DNA of 64,000 bases from Paucimonas sp. (GCA_031253995.1 JAIRVG010000053.1:1-64000); one strand, 5' to 3'. Positions 1 to 9,166 are shown, counted from the stretch's first letter. A program made the numbers and translations. The notes: generated by a model from the letters alone, not told the origin.

Positions 1-42
1 CTTGCCAGCGATGAGGCCCTGAAGAGCACTACAGGATCAGGC
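1..42. repeat. 42-bp direct repeat, copy 1
   Basis: This stretch is identical to positions 266-307. It includes the end of a REP-like palindrome (GCTTGCCAGCGATGAGG) and a short unique tail ending in CTACAGGATCAGGC. The window begins inside it, so the repeat may extend further left. In copy 1 the tail runs into a gene remnant at 37-182; in copy 2 it runs into a tccC remnant. The shared junction points to recombination or duplication. Confidence 0.75.
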
Positions 43-182
43 CCTGGCCGCCCTGGCCGCATGCAGCTTCTTGTAGCTCTCGATCAAGCGCAGATGCCGG
101 TCCAGGCCTTCCAGCTTCAGGCTGGTCTGCCATCCAGCGAGCCGAGCACCGCGTCCATCCGCGCGTCACCGAAGTTGCCGAG
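37..182 (-). pseudogene. 3' end of an unrecognised gene (fragment)
   Basis: Read on the minus strand, one frame ends with SLKLEGLDRHLRLIESYKKL followed by a short Ala/Arg tail and a TGA stop at 39-37. The upstream part reads better in another frame (FGDARMDAVLGSLDG), so there may be a frameshift within the fragment. A REP element cuts it off at about 183. I do not recognise the family. Being next to a tccC remnant, it may be debris of the Tc toxin region or the tail of the next native gene. Confidence 0.25.
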
Positions 183-290
183 GGCCTAATCGCTGGCAAG
201 CCAGCTCCCACAGTGAGCGCGTCGAGCATGGATTTCCTGGTCAACACAAACCCTGTGGGAGCTGGCTTGCCAGCGATGAGGCCCTGAAGA
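183..290. repeat. Inverted pair of REP elements
   Basis: Two copies of the Pseudomonas REP palindrome (ATCGCTGGCAAGCCAGCTCC and its complement) face each other at about 187-216 and 253-283, about 37 nt apart. Such pairs are usual between Pseudomonas genes and can act as transcription terminators or mRNA stabilisers. Here they separate the two gene remnants. Confidence 0.85.
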
Positions 291-307
291 GCACTACAGG
301 ATCAGGC
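266..307. repeat. 42-bp direct repeat, copy 2
   Basis: Identical to positions 1-42. It supplies the stop codon (TAG, 296-294 on the minus strand) that truncates the tccC remnant. This shows the remnant was joined to a pre-existing intergenic sequence. Confidence 0.75.
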
Positions 308-416
308 GTCGCGCCTGTTGCCCATCGGCCCGGTGGTAAGCCACCTGGCGGACCTGGTTGCCACGGCTGTCGATACACGACAGTTCCGGCGTCTGTTCAT
401 GTACCCGTCGGCCCAC
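294..416 (-). pseudogene. Remnant of a second tccC-like toxin gene (first 40 codons)
   Basis: A GTG-started reading frame of 40 codons encodes VHEQTPELSCIDSRGNQVRQ followed by VAYHRADGQQARRLIL and a stop. This matches the first residues of the intact TccC-like protein just upstream (LHRHTPTLAVRDARGLALRQ, then VAYCRS), including the start position. The similarity ends where the 42-bp direct repeat begins. The remnant starts 12 nt after the stop of the intact gene, as expected for a tandem second tccC cassette that has been almost wholly deleted. It is not expected to be functional. Confidence 0.7.
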
Positions 417-428
417 GGCGCAGCCCTT

Positions 429-3044
429 TCAAAGCGAGTGACGACGCGCAACAACGCGTGCGGCAACAGGTGAGCGTGGTGAGCCCGGTGCGATGTCCAT
501 GACGATTGCAGGCGCCTCCGTCACGGTCGGGCTGGTCTTTGCCTCCAGCTGGATCACAATGGATGCCTCGAGCAGCTCGTCGGGGTTTTCTTCGTCCCAT
601 TCCTGGTCTTTCAGGGTCACGCTCAGCGCCGTCATACCGAGCGCCTCGATGATGTGGGCAGTTAACTTGCCATTGGGTGTGTCCTTCAGGAAATCGGTCT
701 TCATTTCCTCCGAACCGTTCTCCAGCCTGCTCAGTACCTCCAGGGTTTCATAGTTGATGACCGATTTGTGCTTGATCACGGTGGGGCGTTCGCCGACAAA
801 GCCGAAGCGTTCGGCAACCATTCTCGCCTGCACCAAGGCGACGTCGCTGGCAAAGAACTGGTCGGTCCTGGTTTCCTTTTGATTGAACTTGAATGTCCAT
901 TTGCGTGGTTTGAACTTGTTCAGGAATGTGTTGACTTCGTGCTTCCGAGGCTCGTACCTCGAGTCCAGCTCATAGGGACTTGGAAGCGGGATTCCCGGAT
1001 CCTCTTGCATGTCCTCCGCCAGGGACCATTCGTGGGTAAAGTGCTCGGCGATGAACGCCAGGCGTTCGGCCTCGCCGGGACGTTCCGGCTGTTTCGACGT
1101 GTTCATCAGCCCCTGGTCATCCCGTTGCGTCACCGGGTTGTTGCCGACGAACCGATAGTGGTTGAGCCCGTCGATATCCCCCGCCGGATCCGGATTGATC
1201 CAGCGCATCAGCCACGGCGCGTAGTAGCGCAGGCCGTAGTAGTAAAGTCCGGCGCCGTCGCGTTCCTTGCCTGAATAGCGGCGGGTCTTGTAGCGGGCTT
1301 CGATTGCCGAATGTGCCGCCCACCACGCGGTGCCGCCGAAGGGGTAGTAGCCTTCGTGGCTGATGATGTTCGCCGCATCATCCAGTTCCAGCCCGCTGCT
1401 GTCGTGCAGGTCATCGAGGCTGTAGCGCATCTGCGGAGTGGCGATGTCCCCGGGCGGGCCTTCACTCCAGAGCAGGCAGCGTACGGCGCAGCGGCCGGCC
1501 TGGGTGACGATCACGGCGAAGGACTCGCCTTGCCGGGTATGCCGTTCCAGGCCGGGCAGGTAACGGGTTTCGTTGAACTGCAGGCGGCCGGCGACAAGGC
1601 GCGTGGAGACCTTGCGCAGCCGCAGGCCGTCACTGCCATAGCGGTAGTGCTCCTCGTCATCCATGCCCTCCTCGCGAGCGACCTGGCGGGTGCGGTGCAA
1701 CTGGTTGCGGGCGTTCCAGTGCAGTGGCTGGCCGGCAGCGAGTTCGAGCAGGTTGCCGTTCGCGTCGAAGGCGCCCACCGGGTCGCCGGGGGCGGGTACG
1801 GCGTGGTTGCTGTGGTCTGCGACGTCAAGGGTCCGGGTGTAGGACTGCTGGCCGACATGCCGCAGCTCCAGCAGGTTGCCGCTGGCGTCGTATTCGTAAT
1901 GCTGGCGGTAGTTGAGCAGCCGGCTGGTGTCGCCGGGATTCGGCGCCAGCTCCGGCAGTTGCGGGCCGATCAGCGCACCCAGGGCTTCGCGGCCGGTGGC
2001 GTCGGTCAGTTGATACAGGGAGTCGTAGGAGAAGGTACTGACCGGGTCGACGCGCTGGTTGGCGAAGTGGCTGACCGGTTGGCTGTGGTCTTCGATCTTC
2101 AGCACGTTGCCGACCGGGTCGTAGTCGTACCGCAGGTCTTGCAGCATGGCGCGTCCGGGGCGGCTCGCGGAGAGCCGGGACAGGCGTCCGGTGGCTGGCT
2201 CGTACTCGCAGTGGCTGAGCACGCCGTTGCCGGCAGTCTGGGATTCGATCTGGCCGAAGGCGTTGTAGCAGGCATCGGTGAGCAGTAGATGTTCCGTGCT
2301 GTCTTCCAACAGCAGCAAGAGGCTTTTGAGTTCTCCGCTCAGGTTGAAGTGAAAGGATTGCCGGTTGCCCAGCGCATCCGTCTGCGCCAGGACCTCCTGT
2401 AACGGGCCATGGACATAGGTGGTACTGGCTCCGTCCCCCGGTTCCAGCACGGCCTCCGGCCAGTCCGGCAGATCCAGCGCCGCGAGGAAATGCCGGGTTT
2501 CACCGCGCACCTGGCCGGTCAGCGCGTAGCTGTCGACCCACCGGCTGCCGGCTTCGTCATCCTGCCGTACCAGCCGGCCACGGCGGTTCAGACCTGCTTC
2601 ATTGGCGTAGGTGAAGCTTGTGCTGACGCGCACCGGTTGTCCCGTAGCGCTTTCCTCGATCCGCAGCGGCCGCAGGCGTTCGTCGAAACGCGTGTGCCAG
2701 TGACTGCCCCGGGTGTCCCAGCGTTCCGCCACCTGGCCGGCATCGCCCGGCAGCATCAGTTGCCAGCCGGCATCGCTGCTGTCACCGAACAGCGGCCTGT
2801 CGGACAGCGATGTCAGCGCGTGCTGGTTCGGCGCCACGGCGCTGTCCTGCTCCAGCATCTCGAACAGGCGTGGATCCCACTGCTGGCGCAACTGGCCTGC
2901 GATGTCATGCCTGGCCAGGATCACCCGCCGCGCCGCCTGCTCCGATCCGCTCCGGCAATAGGCAACCTGGCGCAGCGCCAGGCCGCGCGCATCGCGCACC
3001 GCCAGCGTCGGCGTATGCCGATGCAGCGCGCTAGCCCTTGTCAC
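429..3044 (-). CDS. TccC-like (TcC) Tc-toxin component with variable C-terminal effector
   Basis: Predicted 871-residue TcC subunit of an insecticidal Tc toxin complex. TcC proteins pair with TcB to form an RHS shell that encloses the cleaved C-terminal effector. Visible are RHS/YD repeats (YDYDPVGNVLK, YEYDASGNLLEL, FDANGNLLEL) and a core ending at about residue 646 with DPAGDIDGLNHYRFVGNNP followed by a D-DQG self-cleavage-like motif. The last 225 residues (about 429-1106) are unrelated to RHS, and I do not recognise them. The GTG start at 3044 lies 9 nt after GGAGG and overlaps the upstream tcdB-like gene by 14 bp, so the pair is translationally coupled. An in-frame upstream extension is only a shadow of that gene. 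No immunity-like gene follows, which is normal for Tc systems. Confidence 0.88.
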   Translation of the reverse strand: MTRASALHRHTPTLAVRDARGLALRQVAYCRSGSEQAARRVILARHDIAGQLRQQWDPRLFEMLEQDSAVAPNQHALTSLSDRPLFGDSSDAGWQLMLPGDAGQVAERWDTRGSHWHTRFDERLRPLRIEESATGQPVRVSTSFTYANEAGLNRRGRLVRQDDEAGSRWVDSYALTGQVRGETRHFLAALDLPDWPEAVLEPGDGASTTYVHGPLQEVLAQTDALGNRQSFHFNLSGELKSLLLLLEDSTEHLLLTDACYNAFGQIESQTAGNGVLSHCEYEPATGRLSRLSASRPGRAMLQDLRYDYDPVGNVLKIEDHSQPVSHFANQRVDPVSTFSYDSLYQLTDATGREALGALIGPQLPELAPNPGDTSRLLNYRQHYEYDASGNLLELRHVGQQSYTRTLDVADHSNHAVPAPGDPVGAFDANGNLLELAAGQPLHWNARNQLHRTRQVAREEGMDDEEHYRYGSDGLRLRKVSTRLVAGRLQFNETRYLPGLERHTRQGESFAVIVTQAGRCAVRCLLWSEGPPGDIATPQMRYSLDDLHDSSGLELDDAANIISHEGYYPFGGTAWWAAHSAIEARYKTRRYSGKERDGAGLYYYGLRYYAPWLMRWINPDPAGDIDGLNHYRFVGNNPVTQRDDQGLMNTSKQPERPGEAERLAFIAEHFTHEWSLAEDMQEDPGIPLPSPYELDSRYEPRKHEVNTFLNKFKPRKWTFKFNQKETRTDQFFASDVALVQARMVAERFGFVGERPTVIKHKSVINYETLEVLSRLENGSEEMKTDFLKDTPNGKLTAHIIEALGMTALSVTLKDQEWDEENPDELLEASIVIQLEAKTSPTVTEAPAIVMDIAPGSPRSPVAARVVARRHSL

Positions 3045-6000
3045 CTTCGACTTCCTCCCAGGTGTCGTTCTCGTCCTCGCTGATGCTGTACCACGCCAGG
3101 TAACGCTGGCGGCGCAGGTAGCCCTTGGCGGTGAGTACCCGCACCTCGCGGCCCAGCGGGTCGTAGAACTGCTGGTCGTTGTAGCCGAACAGGCGGAACG
3201 AGGCATCGTTGATGTAGCGCCAGCGTTCGGCGAAGTAGGGCCGGTAGACCCGCACCGCCAGACCCTTGTTGTTGTATTCGACGCGCTCGCTGACCCGCCA
3301 GCGCTCGGCGGCCTCCACCTGCACCGGCTGGCCGTCTTCCAGGCGCAACTCGCCATTGTCGTCGACCGCGTAGGCCAGGCCCGGCTCGACCTTCTGCTTG
3401 CTTTGCAGGGCGCGGCCAAAGCCGTCGCTGCTGCTCAGGGCGATGCGGATCTGCAGGTCGGGATCGCCGGGGTAGCGGTCGGCCTGGAGCACCGCGCTGT
3501 GCACCGGCTGGCGCGTTTCCGGCGCCTGCATCCAGCTGAAGGCGTCGTAGTAGCAGGCGCTGGCGGCGTTCTGCAGGGCGGCGGCGGGGTCGGCGATGGC
3601 GCTGGCCAGGTCCTCGCTGTCGCGCTGGTACTCGTCCAGCGGGGCGAAGCCGGCCGGTTCGTCGTTCTCGGTGCCGTGGAAACTGCTCGCCAGCACGCGG
3701 CCGAAGCCGTCGTACAGGGCTTCCTGGATGTTCTGGTTGGGATCGGTGACGCGCCGTGGCTGCAGGCAGTGGTAGTCGAGGTCGGCGGTGGTCTGGCAGC
3801 CGTCCGCCAGGATGACCCGCGTCACCTGGCAGTGATAGCGGTCGTCGCGTATCGCGGTCACGCCGTGGCTGCGGGTTTCGCGCACGCTCAGGGTGCGGTG
3901 GAAGACGCTGCCCGGGGCGAAGCTGGTGAAGCCCTGGCGGATGGCCCATAGCTCCAGCTCCGGCTGTTCCGGGAGAAAGGCGGCCATGGGCTCGTAGTGC
4001 AGGGCGACAAGTTTCTCGCGCAGTTCGTCGCGGCTCATCACCCGCTCGTAGGCCTGCAGCGCCTGTTCGTTGAGTTCGGCGCTTTCGAGGAAGCCGGGCA
4101 GGGCCTCGAAGCTGCCCTCGCCATCGGGCAGGTCTTGGCGGGGGGCGGTGTCGGGTGCCTGGTAGCGCTGTACGGTCTGGCCGGTCAGCACCCGCTCGGC
4201 CTCGGCGTGCAGCGGACTTTCCGGGCCACTGAGGTGCTCGTAGCTGATCTGCCGTGCCGGCAGTGCGGCACGGGGCAGCACCAGGGCATTGTTGCGCTGG
4301 CGCCAGGGCAGGCCGAGGCGCCAGCCTTGCGGATGGTCGAGGTGGATGACCTGGGCGCGGGTTTCGTTGAGGTAGCTGTCGTACTGGGCCTCGTCGTGGG
4401 CGTCGCGCCACCAGGTCTGTTCGTGCTCGCTGTCGAACGGCGGCGGGTCGCTGGCCTGGCGGCGCCGGGCGCAGTGGATGACCACGCCATGGGTCAGCTG
4501 GCCGTAGGCATCGTGGCTGAGGTTGACGCTGTGCTGGCAACGGGGATCGTCGGCCTGGCGCTCGTAGTCCAGCGTCATGCTTTCCAGGGGCAGCGGCAGC
4601 ATGCGTGCGTAGGGCTGGTGGGCGCCGGCCGGGGCCAGTTCGCGGACCAGGTAGCGGTGCTGTTCCACGCTGTAGGGCACGGCCTGTTGTGCGCTGTCGT
4701 CGAGGCCGTAGCGCTCGCTGCGGATGGGCGAGCCGATGAGGGCGTGGGCCAGGGCGCGCAGGCGTTGTTCGTCGGGGGCCTCGACGATTTGGTCGAGGCC
4801 GCTGCCTGCGTCGAACAGGGCCAGCAGGTCGGGACCGGGCACGGCCGCTTCTTGGTCCCCGAAGAAGTCGTCCCGCGGGGGCGCCGGGTACTGGCCGGTG
4901 TGGAACCAGGTCTTGCTCAGGAGCGGCGCGGTGAAGTGCACATCTTCGTCGCCCCGCGCGCTTTCGCTGTCGGTTTGCAGCAACAGGCCGAAGCCGCGCA
5001 GCTCGCGCTCGTGGCGGTCGTAGTGGCCGCGCCGGTAGCGCAGGCGCTGCACCAGCAGGTTGCCGGTGACCTCGTCGAGCCGGGTCTGCCGCGTCACCAG
5101 GTGCAGGGTCATCGGCAGGTGGCTGATGGCCGGGCGGCCGGCCTGGCGCAGCTCCTGTTTCTCGTCCAGCCATTCCTGGCCGGAGCCGCGGTATTCCACG
5201 GTGCCGATGGCGCCCATGTGGTTGTCGGTACGCATCAGCAGGTAAGGCTTGTGCGTGACGAAGTCCAGGCGCCAGTGCCGCGGGGTCATGTGCGGCACCG
5301 TCAGCACCAGGCTGGCGCAGCCCAGGCCCTGCAGGTCGGCGGCGCTGACCTGGCACAGGCGGTCGTAGCGCACGCCGTCGGGCCAGGGTTGCAACTGCGG
5401 CGCCTGCAGGCCGAAGCCGCAGCGGTTCATGAAGATCCGCGCGCCGTCGCTTTCCAGGTACAGCAGGTCGCTGGCGCCGGAGCCGTCGAGGTCGGCCAGG
5501 CGCACCCGGCTGGCGTCGAATGCGTCGTGGGCGAAGGGCAGGCTGGCGAAGCGAAAGCCCTTGCCGAAGCGGCCGTGGCCGAGGTTCGGCCAGCAGCGCA
5601 CTTCGTCGTGGCGGATGCGCACCAGGTGCTGCTGGCCGCTGCCGAGGATATCGCTGAAGGCCACCAGCTCGGCGCGGCTGTCGCCGATCACCGGCAGCGC
5701 GTCGGCAGCGTGCGCGACCTCCACCGGCGCGGCATGCCCCTGCTCGCGACGGTTGGCGTACAGGCGCACGCTGCGTGGACCGATCAGCACCAGGTCGAGG
5801 AGCCCGGCGCCGCTGAGGTCGGCCAGTTGCGCCAGCGGGTGCAGGGCTTCGGCGGCGACCGCGGCGAAGGGCACGAAGGCGGACCACTCGCGGTCCGGGT
5901 CGAGGGTGAAGAAACCGTTCAGGCCCGGGGCGCTGATGCTCCACTCAAGGCGGCCGTCACCGGTCAGGTCCTGCAGCGACTGACGCAGGGGGCGATTGCC

Positions 6001-7353
6001 GTCGGCCACGGGGATGCGTGGCAGCAGGGCCCAGTCGCCATAGGTGACCCGGTCATTGGGGGCATCGCCAGCGTTGCTGTCCGGGTGCTCGTCGCGCAGG
6101 GGCTCGCGGTAGTACCAGGCCTTGTCGTTGCGGTGGAGGATGCCGGGCACGCCTTCGCCGTAGAGGTCGACCAGCTGGTACAGCTCGCCGTCGTTGAGGC
6201 CGGGCAGGGCGGGGAATTCGCTGAAGGTGCGGGGCGCCCCGGCGTCGAAGGGCGCGTAGGCGAAGCTCAGTGGCGGCAGGCTGCTGCGGCGCCCGTCGGC
6301 GGCCCAGGCCTGGCTGTGGGCCGCCACCAACTGGTTGTAGGACAGCTCGCTGGCCTGGTATTCCAGCAACAGGCGGCGCACCAGCACCGGGGCCTCGCCA
6401 AGGTCGGCGAAGCGGTGGAACATCAGGGCCTGCTGGCACAGGCGCAGGTTGCCCAGTTCGAAGCCGTAGGCGAAGGAGCTGTGGGGGTCGCTGCGCAGTG
6501 GCCAGGGATGGTCTTCGGCGTAGCCGGGTTTTTCGTCGAGGCCGGTGCTGCGTTCGCCGTAGTCCAGCAGCAACTCGAAGTGCCAGTCCACCGCGGCCAC
6601 CGTCTCGGGTTGCCACAGGTACAGCCAGGGGTGGGCGCCGGCATTGCCGTAGCAGACCCGGCACAGGTAGCACTGGGCGCGGAAGTCCCGCGGCTCGTCC
6701 GGCGCCAGCCCGGCCAGGTCTTCGCCCTTGTACTGGTAGAGGATGTGTTCGCCGTGGGGGTTGAGGCTTTCTTCCAGCAGCCACTCGCCCACCCGCCGTG
6801 GATCGTCCGGGTCGGTGCTGCGCGAGGAAGGGTTGCGCCCGTACAGATGCAGGCTGCCGTCGGCGCCATGGACCAGCCAGAACCCCGGATCGTCGGGGGT
6901 CGGGCGCCAGCGTTCGAGGCGCGAGAAGGCCCCTTCGACGCGGGGATGATGGCGGATCACCTGGTAGCTGCGGTCCAGGGCCAGGCCACGGTAGTCGTCC
7001 ACCTCGCTGACCAGCAGGTCGCCATTGGCATCGCGCTCGGGCAGCCAGACCGTGCCGTCGGGGCCGAGGATCACGTCATCGTCGTCGTAGCGCGGCACGC
7101 CCTTGCTGGTGCGCCGGGCGACGCAGCCGTGGGACAGGCTCCAGCCCATGCCGAACAGGCCGTTGCTCACCGTGCTGCGGTAGTTGAGGGTCAGTGCCGG
7201 CGCGAAGCCGCGGCCCGGGGACACGGGCAGGGGCAGGTCGAGCGACGCCGCACCGGAGATGCCCAGCTCGCCCCAGCCGCCGCCGATGCTCTGGATGGCA
7301 CCACCGCCCTTGGGCAGCGTGGGCAGGGCGATGCCCGGGTTCTGATCCTGCAT
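3031..7353 (-). CDS. TcdB/TcaC-like (TcB) Tc-toxin component, SpvB domain
   Basis: Predicted 1440-residue TcB subunit. The N-terminal region (about 10-320) carries the SpvB-type start LPKGGGAIQSIGGGWGELG and FGMGWSLS. Repeated D-hx-G-x-G blade motifs (LQDLTGDGRLEW, LADLSGAGLLDL, LADLDGSGASDLLYL; about 380-640) indicate the FG-GAP-like beta-propeller that docks on the TcA pore. TcdB middle regions and an RHS-like C-terminal part follow. The length fits the family (about 1,450). The ATG at 7353 has GGAG 8 nt upstream. The gene is first in an operon with the tccC-like gene and is preceded by a 24-bp dyad also found before the secreted-protein genes at 38-41 kb. No TcA gene is present in the window. 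Confidence 0.9.
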   Translation of the reverse strand: MQDQNPGIALPTLPKGGGAIQSIGGGWGELGISGAASLDLPLPVSPGRGFAPALTLNYRSTVSNGLFGMGWSLSHGCVARRTSKGVPRYDDDDVILGPDGTVWLPERDANGDLLVSEVDDYRGLALDRSYQVIRHHPRVEGAFSRLERWRPTPDDPGFWLVHGADGSLHLYGRNPSSRSTDPDDPRRVGEWLLEESLNPHGEHILYQYKGEDLAGLAPDEPRDFRAQCYLCRVCYGNAGAHPWLYLWQPETVAAVDWHFELLLDYGERSTGLDEKPGYAEDHPWPLRSDPHSSFAYGFELGNLRLCQQALMFHRFADLGEAPVLVRRLLLEYQASELSYNQLVAAHSQAWAADGRRSSLPPLSFAYAPFDAGAPRTFSEFPALPGLNDGELYQLVDLYGEGVPGILHRNDKAWYYREPLRDEHPDSNAGDAPNDRVTYGDWALLPRIPVADGNRPLRQSLQDLTGDGRLEWSISAPGLNGFFTLDPDREWSAFVPFAAVAAEALHPLAQLADLSGAGLLDLVLIGPRSVRLYANRREQGHAAPVEVAHAADALPVIGDSRAELVAFSDILGSGQQHLVRIRHDEVRCWPNLGHGRFGKGFRFASLPFAHDAFDASRVRLADLDGSGASDLLYLESDGARIFMNRCGFGLQAPQLQPWPDGVRYDRLCQVSAADLQGLGCASLVLTVPHMTPRHWRLDFVTHKPYLLMRTDNHMGAIGTVEYRGSGQEWLDEKQELRQAGRPAISHLPMTLHLVTRQTRLDEVTGNLLVQRLRYRRGHYDRHERELRGFGLLLQTDSESARGDEDVHFTAPLLSKTWFHTGQYPAPPRDDFFGDQEAAVPGPDLLALFDAGSGLDQIVEAPDEQRLRALAHALIGSPIRSERYGLDDSAQQAVPYSVEQHRYLVRELAPAGAHQPYARMLPLPLESMTLDYERQADDPRCQHSVNLSHDAYGQLTHGVVIHCARRRQASDPPPFDSEHEQTWWRDAHDEAQYDSYLNETRAQVIHLDHPQGWRLGLPWRQRNNALVLPRAALPARQISYEHLSGPESPLHAEAERVLTGQTVQRYQAPDTAPRQDLPDGEGSFEALPGFLESAELNEQALQAYERVMSRDELREKLVALHYEPMAAFLPEQPELELWAIRQGFTSFAPGSVFHRTLSVRETRSHGVTAIRDDRYHCQVTRVILADGCQTTADLDYHCLQPRRVTDPNQNIQEALYDGFGRVLASSFHGTENDEPAGFAPLDEYQRDSEDLASAIADPAAALQNAASACYYDAFSWMQAPETRQPVHSAVLQADRYPGDPDLQIRIALSSSDGFGRALQSKQKVEPGLAYAVDDNGELRLEDGQPVQVEAAERWRVSERVEYNNKGLAVRVYRPYFAERWRYINDASFRLFGYNDQQFYDPLGREVRVLTAKGYLRRQRYLAWYSISEDENDTWEEVEGDKG

Positions 7354-7410
7354 GTCGGGTGCTCCATGGAGTGGTCCATGTCGCTAGAGTGCCCTGCGCA
7401 GGTTTTTTCG

Positions 7411-7434
7411 TTAACTGACAAAAATATCAGGTAC
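7411..7434 (-). promoter_or_regulatory. Candidate operator upstream of the Tc toxin operon
   Basis: Arms TTAACTGACA and TATCAGGTAC around AAAA match the dyad at 38202, 38818 and 40445 (AACTGAYA, 4 nt, TRTCAGTT) with one change in the inner 20 bp. It lies 58 nt upstream of the TcB start in a 141-bp gap that serves only this operon, because the neighbouring CAP gene ends here. A clear -10 is harder to see than in the other three copies. Function is inferred from the shared motif. Confidence 0.55.
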
Positions 7435-7494
7435 CCCGTTCGGCCGAGGGTTGGGGCCTGTCCGTACGGGAGTACCTGAAAGGTTTTCAATAGC

Positions 7495-8346
7495 TCACGG
7501 CGTGCCGAACAGCGCGGTCCAGTAGATGCCGGCATCGCTTTTCGGGTCGGTGGCATAGGCTGCGCCGAGTTCGCGCAGTTGCGGATTCATCAGGTTGGCG
7601 CAATGGCCGGGGCTGGCCAGCCAGCCGTCGATTACCTTGCGCGGGCTGTCGAGGCCGGCGGCGATGTTCTCGGCGATGCGCGTGCCGCTGTAGCCGGCCA
7701 GTTCGGCTCGATCGCCGGGAGTGCGGCCGTCGCGGTCGACATGATCGAAGAAGTTCTGGTTGGCCATGGCCCGGCTGTGCCCCTGGGCGGCGCCGGCGAG
7801 GGTGTCGTTCCAGCTCAGCGGGGTGGTGGCGCTCATCTGCTGGCTACCGCACTGGCGTGACTGGGCGCGGGCGGTGTTGATCGCTTCGAGCAGGTTGCGG
7901 CCTTCGCTCTGCCAGTCGCCGAGTCGTGCGCTGAGCAGCGGCCGGGCGACGACGATGCGCCATTCGCGATCTTCGCGGCTGACGCCGATATCGACGAACT
8001 GCGGGTCGAGGACCACCTGGCAGAAGCTCTCGCGGATCGCCTGCATGGCCGCTGCCGCGTCGCGCGGGCCGGACAGGCTGATGGCCTGGACATTGACCAT
8101 GGGATAGGCGACCCGGGCCAGTTGCTGTTGCAGGTCACCCATGCTGGTGGCCGACAGCACCAGGCGCGGATCGCTGGCCAGTGGCGGCAGTTCCAGCGAG
8201 GCCTGGTTGGCGCAGGCCTGGGACTGGTTGCGGTAGGCGTTGATCGAATCGATCAGTCGGGTTTCTTCGCTGGCCTGGGCCTGACTGGCGAGCAGCGAGC
8301 CCAGGCAGACGAGGGCAAGCGACAGCATGGAGGAACGGACGCGCAT
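7495..8346 (-). CDS. Secreted CAP-domain (SCP-like) protein
   Basis: A 283-residue protein with an N-terminal signal peptide ending about ASQAQA. The C-terminal half holds a CAP/SCP domain with its usual motifs: SWNDTLAGAAQGHSRAMANQ, FFDHVDRDGRTPGDRAELAGY, IAENIAAG, GWLASPGHCANLMNP. The first 140 residues form a separate, less conserved region found in some proteobacterial CAP proteins. Bacterial CAP proteins are exported and their biochemical role is mostly unknown. The gene is monocistronic on the minus strand and ends 60 nt before the toxin-associated dyad. Confidence 0.85.
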   Translation of the reverse strand: MRVRSSMLSLALVCLGSLLASQAQASEETRLIDSINAYRNQSQACANQASLELPPLASDPRLVLSATSMGDLQQQLARVAYPMVNVQAISLSGPRDAAAAMQAIRESFCQVVLDPQFVDIGVSREDREWRIVVARPLLSARLGDWQSEGRNLLEAINTARAQSRQCGSQQMSATTPLSWNDTLAGAAQGHSRAMANQNFFDHVDRDGRTPGDRAELAGYSGTRIAENIAAGLDSPRKVIDGWLASPGHCANLMNPQLRELGAAYATDPKSDAGIYWTALFGTP

Positions 8347-8542
8347 TTGAATCTCCCTGGATCTGGCGCCACGGGGCGGATGGCTGGCCGGCGTGGTCGT
8401 GCAGTGAATCCGGCGGGTCCGCGCTCATGGCCCGGCCGGTGTCCCCGGTGGATTGGGGGTGATGACAGCGTGCATGGTAGCCAGATTGGCCCGCGCCTGT
8501 CGTGTTTGTCTGGCAGAACGCGGTCAGGGTTCCCGCCGCACT

Positions 8543-9166
8543 TCAGCGTGCGGCACCATTTTGCGGCTTGTAGAAGAAGAATTTGCTGGTCTGCGCGGTT
8601 CTCGCGAAGGTCTTCGACCAGGCGGGAGAGACCTGGCGGTGGTGGAAGTAGAGGGCCCCACGGGTGTTGTCGGGGAGCTGGCGATTGAGGGTCTTGCGGG
8701 CGATTTCCTTGGCGGCGAGGTAGGGTTCGTCTTCCTTGATCTGGTCGCTGCGGCCGTCGCACCACCAGGAGAACTGGCAGGCATGGCGGTCCGAACCTTC
8801 CTTGACCACGGCGCAGACGCTGTCGGGGAAACCGTCGTGACCGACCCGGTTGAGCACCACGTTGGCCACCGCCTGCATGTCCTCGGCGCTGGCGCCCTTG
8901 GCTTCCCAGTAGATGGTGCGGGCCAGGCAGGTCAGGGTGTCGTCGAGGGCGGCGGCGCCGTTGGGATCGACGGCCTTGGCTTCGGTGGGGGTGAGTTTCT
9001 CGGCGGGGGCCGGGGTGGTCTGGGTGGCGACTGCGTGTTCCAGGGCTTCGGCCTTGTCCTCGGCCTTGGCCGCGACGGGGTTGTCGGCGGCGGTGGCAAA
9101 GGGTACGAGAACGAGGATGATGCTCAGGCAGAGTGCTTGCCACAGGCTGGCCATGGTGGGACCCAT
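8543..9166 (-). CDS. SleB-like cell wall hydrolase (Hydrolase_2)
   Basis: A 207-residue exported protein. The signal peptide ends near PFATA, an Ala/Glu/Lys-rich linker follows, and the C-terminal 130 residues form a SleB/CwlJ-type domain with the signature LARTIYWEAKG, AVANVVLNRV and CQFSWWCDG. Family members are lytic transglycosylases or amidases acting on peptidoglycan. The start could be the ATG at 9166 or the one at 9154 (MASLWQ). No operon partner is evident. Confidence 0.85.
   Translation of the reverse strand: MGPTMASLWQALCLSIILVLVPFATAADNPVAAKAEDKAEALEHAVATQTTPAPAEKLTPTEAKAVDPNGAAALDDTLTCLARTIYWEAKGASAEDMQAVANVVLNRVGHDGFPDSVCAVVKEGSDRHACQFSWWCDGRSDQIKEDEPYLAAKEIARKTLNRQLPDNTRGALYFHHRQVSPAWSKTFARTAQTSKFFFYKPQNGAAR

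Noticed and set aside
3997..7479. Very long open frame on the plus strand opposite the TcB gene (over 1,000 codons)
   Set aside because: Its translation is low-complexity Val/Ala/Gly/Gln-rich with no motif. It arises from strong GC bias at third positions of the real minus-strand gene.
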